Assembly (NCBI RefSeq): GCF_000986785.1
Contig: NZ_LAYY01000017.1
Location: 21,938-85,937 of the forward strand
Direction of reading: 5' to 3'
From: Mesobacillus campisalis
GTDB taxonomy: Bacteria; Bacillota; Bacilli; Bacillales; Cytobacillaceae
Length of the DNA stretch: 64,000 bases
The notes beneath the pieces were generated by a model that was given only the letters and a program-made list of their open reading frames with translations, made no database searches and was not told the origin of the DNA. This document shows positions 61,708-64,000 of the stretch, in pieces. Position 1 is the stretch's first letter. Each line of letters begins with the position of its first letter. The translations under genes and the position numbers were made by a program.

Positions 61708-62535
61708 ATGAGTGAAAAGCCAGAGGCAACCAAGTTCGATTTGCATACCCACCATGAGCGTTGCGGCCATGCAAGAGGCAAAATTGAAGAATATGTAAAG
61801 GCCGCGATTGAGAGAGGACTTGCTGTTATCGGCATAGCAGACCATTCTCCGTTTTTTTCCTATAAGGAAGACCAGGCCTTTCCAAAAATAGCGATGGGGA
61901 AAAGCGAGTTTCCTCAATATATAAAAGAAGTTCAGTCACTTAAGGAGAAGTACAGCAGCAAAATTGAGGTGCTGCTCGGCATAGAAGCAGATTTCTTTCC
62001 AGAACATGTGGAACTATACCGTACCCATTTCGATAAGTATCCATTTGATTACGTCATTGGTTCTGTCCACCAGGTAGAGGGGAAGAGCATTTTTAATAAA
62101 AAGCGCTGGAACGGGTTATCACAGCAGCAAAAGGTAAAAGTGAAAGATACGTACTATGATTTGATTGAGCAGTCCGCCCGCAGCGGAATGTACCAGGTAC
62201 TCGGGCATATCGACGCCATGAAGGGGTTTTATCCGGAGTTCTCAGACATTCAGACCAAGACCGTGGAGAAAACACTGAAAACAATTGGCGAAGAAGATAT
62301 CGCCATTGAAATCAATACTTCCGGAAAAACAAAGACAGTAGGAGGCTGGTACCCAGCCGACGAAATTCTTGAGATGGCCAGGCATTATGGAGTCATGGTC
62401 ACCTTCGGGTCCGACGCCCACGATCCCGAACGAGTCGGTGACGAATTCGACGAAGTAGCCGCGCGCCTAAAACAAATCGGATTTAAAGAATGGTGCTACT
62501 TCAGGCAAAAACAGCGCATCAAAGTCCTTCTATAG
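61708..62535 (+). CDS. hisJ: Histidinol-phosphatase, PHP family
   Basis: 275-residue trinuclear metal phosphatase of the HisJ/HisK group, converting histidinol phosphate to histidinol. Ligand motifs in order: DLHTHHERCGHARG, GIADHSPFF, GIEADFFPEH, VIGSVHQVEG, LGHIDAMK and GSDAHDPERVG. It stands alone, away from a his operon, as hisJ does in B. subtilis. RBS AGAGGTGAT. Confidence 0.9.
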   Translation: MSEKPEATKFDLHTHHERCGHARGKIEEYVKAAIERGLAVIGIADHSPFFSYKEDQAFPKIAMGKSEFPQYIKEVQSLKEKYSSKIEVLLGIEADFFPEHVELYRTHFDKYPFDYVIGSVHQVEGKSIFNKKRWNGLSQQQKVKVKDTYYDLIEQSARSGMYQVLGHIDAMKGFYPEFSDIQTKTVEKTLKTIGEEDIAIEINTSGKTKTVGGWYPADEILEMARHYGVMVTFGSDAHDPERVGDEFDEVAARLKQIGFKEWCYFRQKQRIKVLL

Positions 62536-62616
62536 CCTAAAGGGTGCCTGACCCGCAGATCGGTGAAGCGCTGAAGCAGTAAAGGGATGTACTAAGGAGC
62601 CAGCATAAAGCGGGAC

Positions 62617-62642
62617 GAAAAAAGCACCTCAAAGAAGGTACT
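62617..62642 (-). terminator. Terminator of the ferredoxin gene
   Basis: On the minus strand AGTACCT and AGGTGCT (one G-U pair) close a small hairpin that starts in the stop codon, followed by six T. Confidence 0.7.
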
Positions 62643-63546
62643 ATGAGAGACTATGCTGGCCGCTCCCTTGACAGATAGGACAAATGTCGGTATCTTCCCA
62701 GCTTAAAAAGTCGCACGAGCACTTTTGGCAGCTGAGTGGTAGGAAGGTTGCCACCAATTCTAAAGCTCTCTGCAAATCCGGTTTCACACGCAGCGCATTA
62801 TCCCGGCATACGTCCATACAAAGCGAGCATCCATTGCAATTACCAGTATCGATGACCAAAAGACTTCCATTAGTCATGAACACTTTACCAGGACAGAGGC
62901 GGAAACAAGTCTCACAAAGCGTGCATTTTTCAGAGTCAAGGTGAACCTGGAAAAAAGCCCATCCCTCAAACATTCCGGCTCGCTTGAATTTATCTTGATC
63001 AAATCGCCACTTAGCTGGTGTAACGGTAGAGAGCGCAAGGTTCTTGCCGTCTTTGGCAAGCTTGCTGAAAAAATCCCTCCTGGACAGCCTTGTTTGTCCT
63101 TTTAGGTCATGTACTGGTCCCGTAACAACCTGGAACAGATTTGTATTTATTTTTTCAAGAATCTCATTCGTTTCGTCAATGAGAATCTGCATTTCCGAAC
63201 CACCCTTTGGGATGGCAATCGTCCGTATTCCTTTTTTATAAAAATGGAAAAGCTCATATTTTGTCGGCTGCAGGTCTTCACCGAGCACCAGCGTGTCGCC
63301 GATCGTTTTTCGATTAGGCGACAGGCCTTCAATAGCCTGGACCGGACAGGAGGGAATGCAAAGGCCGCAGCCATTGCATTGTTCTTTAACAATTTGAACG
63401 CCGCTTTTTTCTATAATAATTGCGTTTTTTTCGCAACTTTCCTTACAGGCCGTACATGTGCTGAGCGGACTGGCATTCCTTACGCACTGTCCTCCAGCTT
63501 TAATGTCATAGGTGAGGCTCTCCAGCCAATTCATCAATAGCGGCAT
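62641..63546 (-). CDS. Multi-cluster 4Fe-4S ferredoxin-type protein
   Basis: 301 residues. A Cys cluster CTACKESCEKNAI, then CNGCGLCIPSCP (first ferredoxin pair); after about 130 residues with an SRRDFFSKL segment come CTLCETCFRLCP and CNGCSLCMDVCR (second pair); finally CQKC and CPICQG form a zinc-ribbon-like end. The middle part may be a lost or reduced enzyme domain. Cytosolic electron carrier or oxidoreductase subunit; the partner is unknown and no redox enzyme adjoins it. ATG at 63546 with AAGGTGA upstream. Lies beside an rRNA operon, transcribed away from it. Confidence 0.75.
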   Translation of the reverse strand: MPLLMNWLESLTYDIKAGGQCVRNASPLSTCTACKESCEKNAIIIEKSGVQIVKEQCNGCGLCIPSCPVQAIEGLSPNRKTIGDTLVLGEDLQPTKYELFHFYKKGIRTIAIPKGGSEMQILIDETNEILEKINTNLFQVVTGPVHDLKGQTRLSRRDFFSKLAKDGKNLALSTVTPAKWRFDQDKFKRAGMFEGWAFFQVHLDSEKCTLCETCFRLCPGKVFMTNGSLLVIDTGNCNGCSLCMDVCRDNALRVKPDLQRALELVATFLPLSCQKCSCDFLSWEDTDICPICQGSGQHSLS

Positions 63547-63711
63547 ATCGTCACCTTCTTCTATTAATCTATCTTTATTTTATCGCTTTTTAGCTGCTAT
63601 TCCATCCATGTTCCCTGTATTTCCACACCTTTTTAACATCTTGGCCATAAATTTGAGATGAGGTTGCATTGTTTTTTTTCTGTTCAAATAAGCAATTGTA
63701 AAATGTTTCTA

Positions 63712-63740
63712 TTGTACATTTACTAGAAGGGTGTTATTCT
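63712..63740 (+). promoter_or_regulatory. rRNA operon promoter P1
   Basis: TTGTAC (63712-63717), 17 bases, TATTCT (63735-63740). First of two promoters before the 16S gene, as is common for Bacillus rrn operons. Confidence 0.65.
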
Positions 63741-63814
63741 AATTTAGCTGCTCAAACAGCATGGAACAAAATATCAATTGCCGTTGCTTTTTTAAATTAA
63801 ACTTTTAAAAAGTG

Positions 63815-63844
63815 TTGACAGGTTGATACAAACTATGGTAAGAT
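63815..63844 (+). promoter_or_regulatory. rRNA operon promoter P2
   Basis: TTGACA (63815-63820), 18 bases, TAAGAT (63839-63844), about 145 bases before the 16S start, an AT-rich upstream stretch in front. Confidence 0.8.
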
Positions 63845-63873
63845 ATAAAAGTTGTCGCTGAAACAGACAACGA

Positions 63874-63892
63874 TTTGTTCTTTGAAAACTAA
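63874..63892 (+). promoter_or_regulatory. rrn leader boxA antitermination site
   Basis: TGTTCTTTGAAAACT is the conserved leader boxA-type sequence of Bacillus rRNA operons, bound by the NusB-S10 antitermination complex. Confidence 0.75.
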
Positions 63893-63985
63893 ACAAACAA
63901 GCGTCAACAAACAATATTATCGTGTTTCTTCTATATAATAGAGATTCACGAGCCAACGTTTTAAATTATGAGCTTACTCATACTC

Positions 63986-64000
63986 TTTATTGGAGAGTTT
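63986..64000 (+). rRNA. rrs: 16S ribosomal RNA, first 15 bases (cut by window end)
   Basis: TTTATTGGAGAGTTT is the 5' end of Bacillus 16S rRNA, which continues GATCCTGGCTC outside the window. The leader with two promoters and boxA upstream confirms the reading. Confidence 0.92.

Overview
The window is a chromosomal segment of an endospore-forming Bacillaceae (Bacillus sensu lato). The evidence is CotF-type spore coat genes at the left end, B. subtilis-like operons (mtnWXBD/mtnKA, thi, treP-treA, yngJ-to-yngE plus scoAB), AGGAGG ribosome binding sites, frequent TTG/GTG starts, and U-tailed terminators. The last 15 bases are the start of a 16S rRNA gene. No phage, IS element or CRISPR array was seen, so this looks like core chromosome with species-specific insertions.

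Layout: 0-2.1 kb, four CotF-like coat genes. 2.2-4.9 kb, bioB behind a BirA operator, then a ZTP riboswitch and serA. 5.1-11 kb, the complete methionine salvage pathway as two divergent operons, each with its own S-box. 11.8-15.7 kb, a TPP-riboswitch thiamine operon (tenI-thiO-S-G-F). 15.8-25 kb, scattered single genes (M42 peptidase, methyltransferases, a truncated YceG-like exported protein, YwbE, a small FbpB-like protein, a sodium symporter, a guanylate kinase-like protein, a methionine aminopeptidase, an SDR). 25.2-27.5 kb, metal homeostasis (ZIP, CzcD, CzrA). 27.5-34.2 kb, molybdenum/formate genes (moaA, fdhD, OFA transporter, DUF2294 protein, FdhF/YdeP-type oxidoreductase). 34.5-37 kb, cytochrome bd oxidase. 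38.1-40.2 kb, a four-gene B12-binding/STAS signalling operon. 40.4-41.8 kb, SodF and a DUF3892 protein. 42-46.8 kb, a LacI-controlled altronate/tagaturonate operon. 46.9-50.4 kb, trehalose PTS and hydrolase. 50.4-51.4 kb, a DUF1646 transporter. 51.7-61.6 kb, a TetR gene and the leucine/acyl-CoA degradation operon ending in scoAB. 61.7-63.5 kb, a histidinol-phosphatase and a multi-cluster ferredoxin. 63.6-64 kb, an rRNA leader.

Strongest unusual observations: (1) an operon coding for a CarH-like B12 light-sensor module without a DNA-binding domain, next to a PAS/STAS protein, suggesting a B12-based (possibly light) input to a stressosome-like pathway; (2) two matching leader RNA elements with terminators before the formate transporter and the formate-dehydrogenase-like gene, whose closing stem competes with the terminator; (3) three separate intergenic arrays of a degenerate repeat, all with a period of about 52 bp; (4) a ZTP riboswitch before serA with a long leader that may hold a small ORF. 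These rest on reading the sequence by eye; no database search was run.
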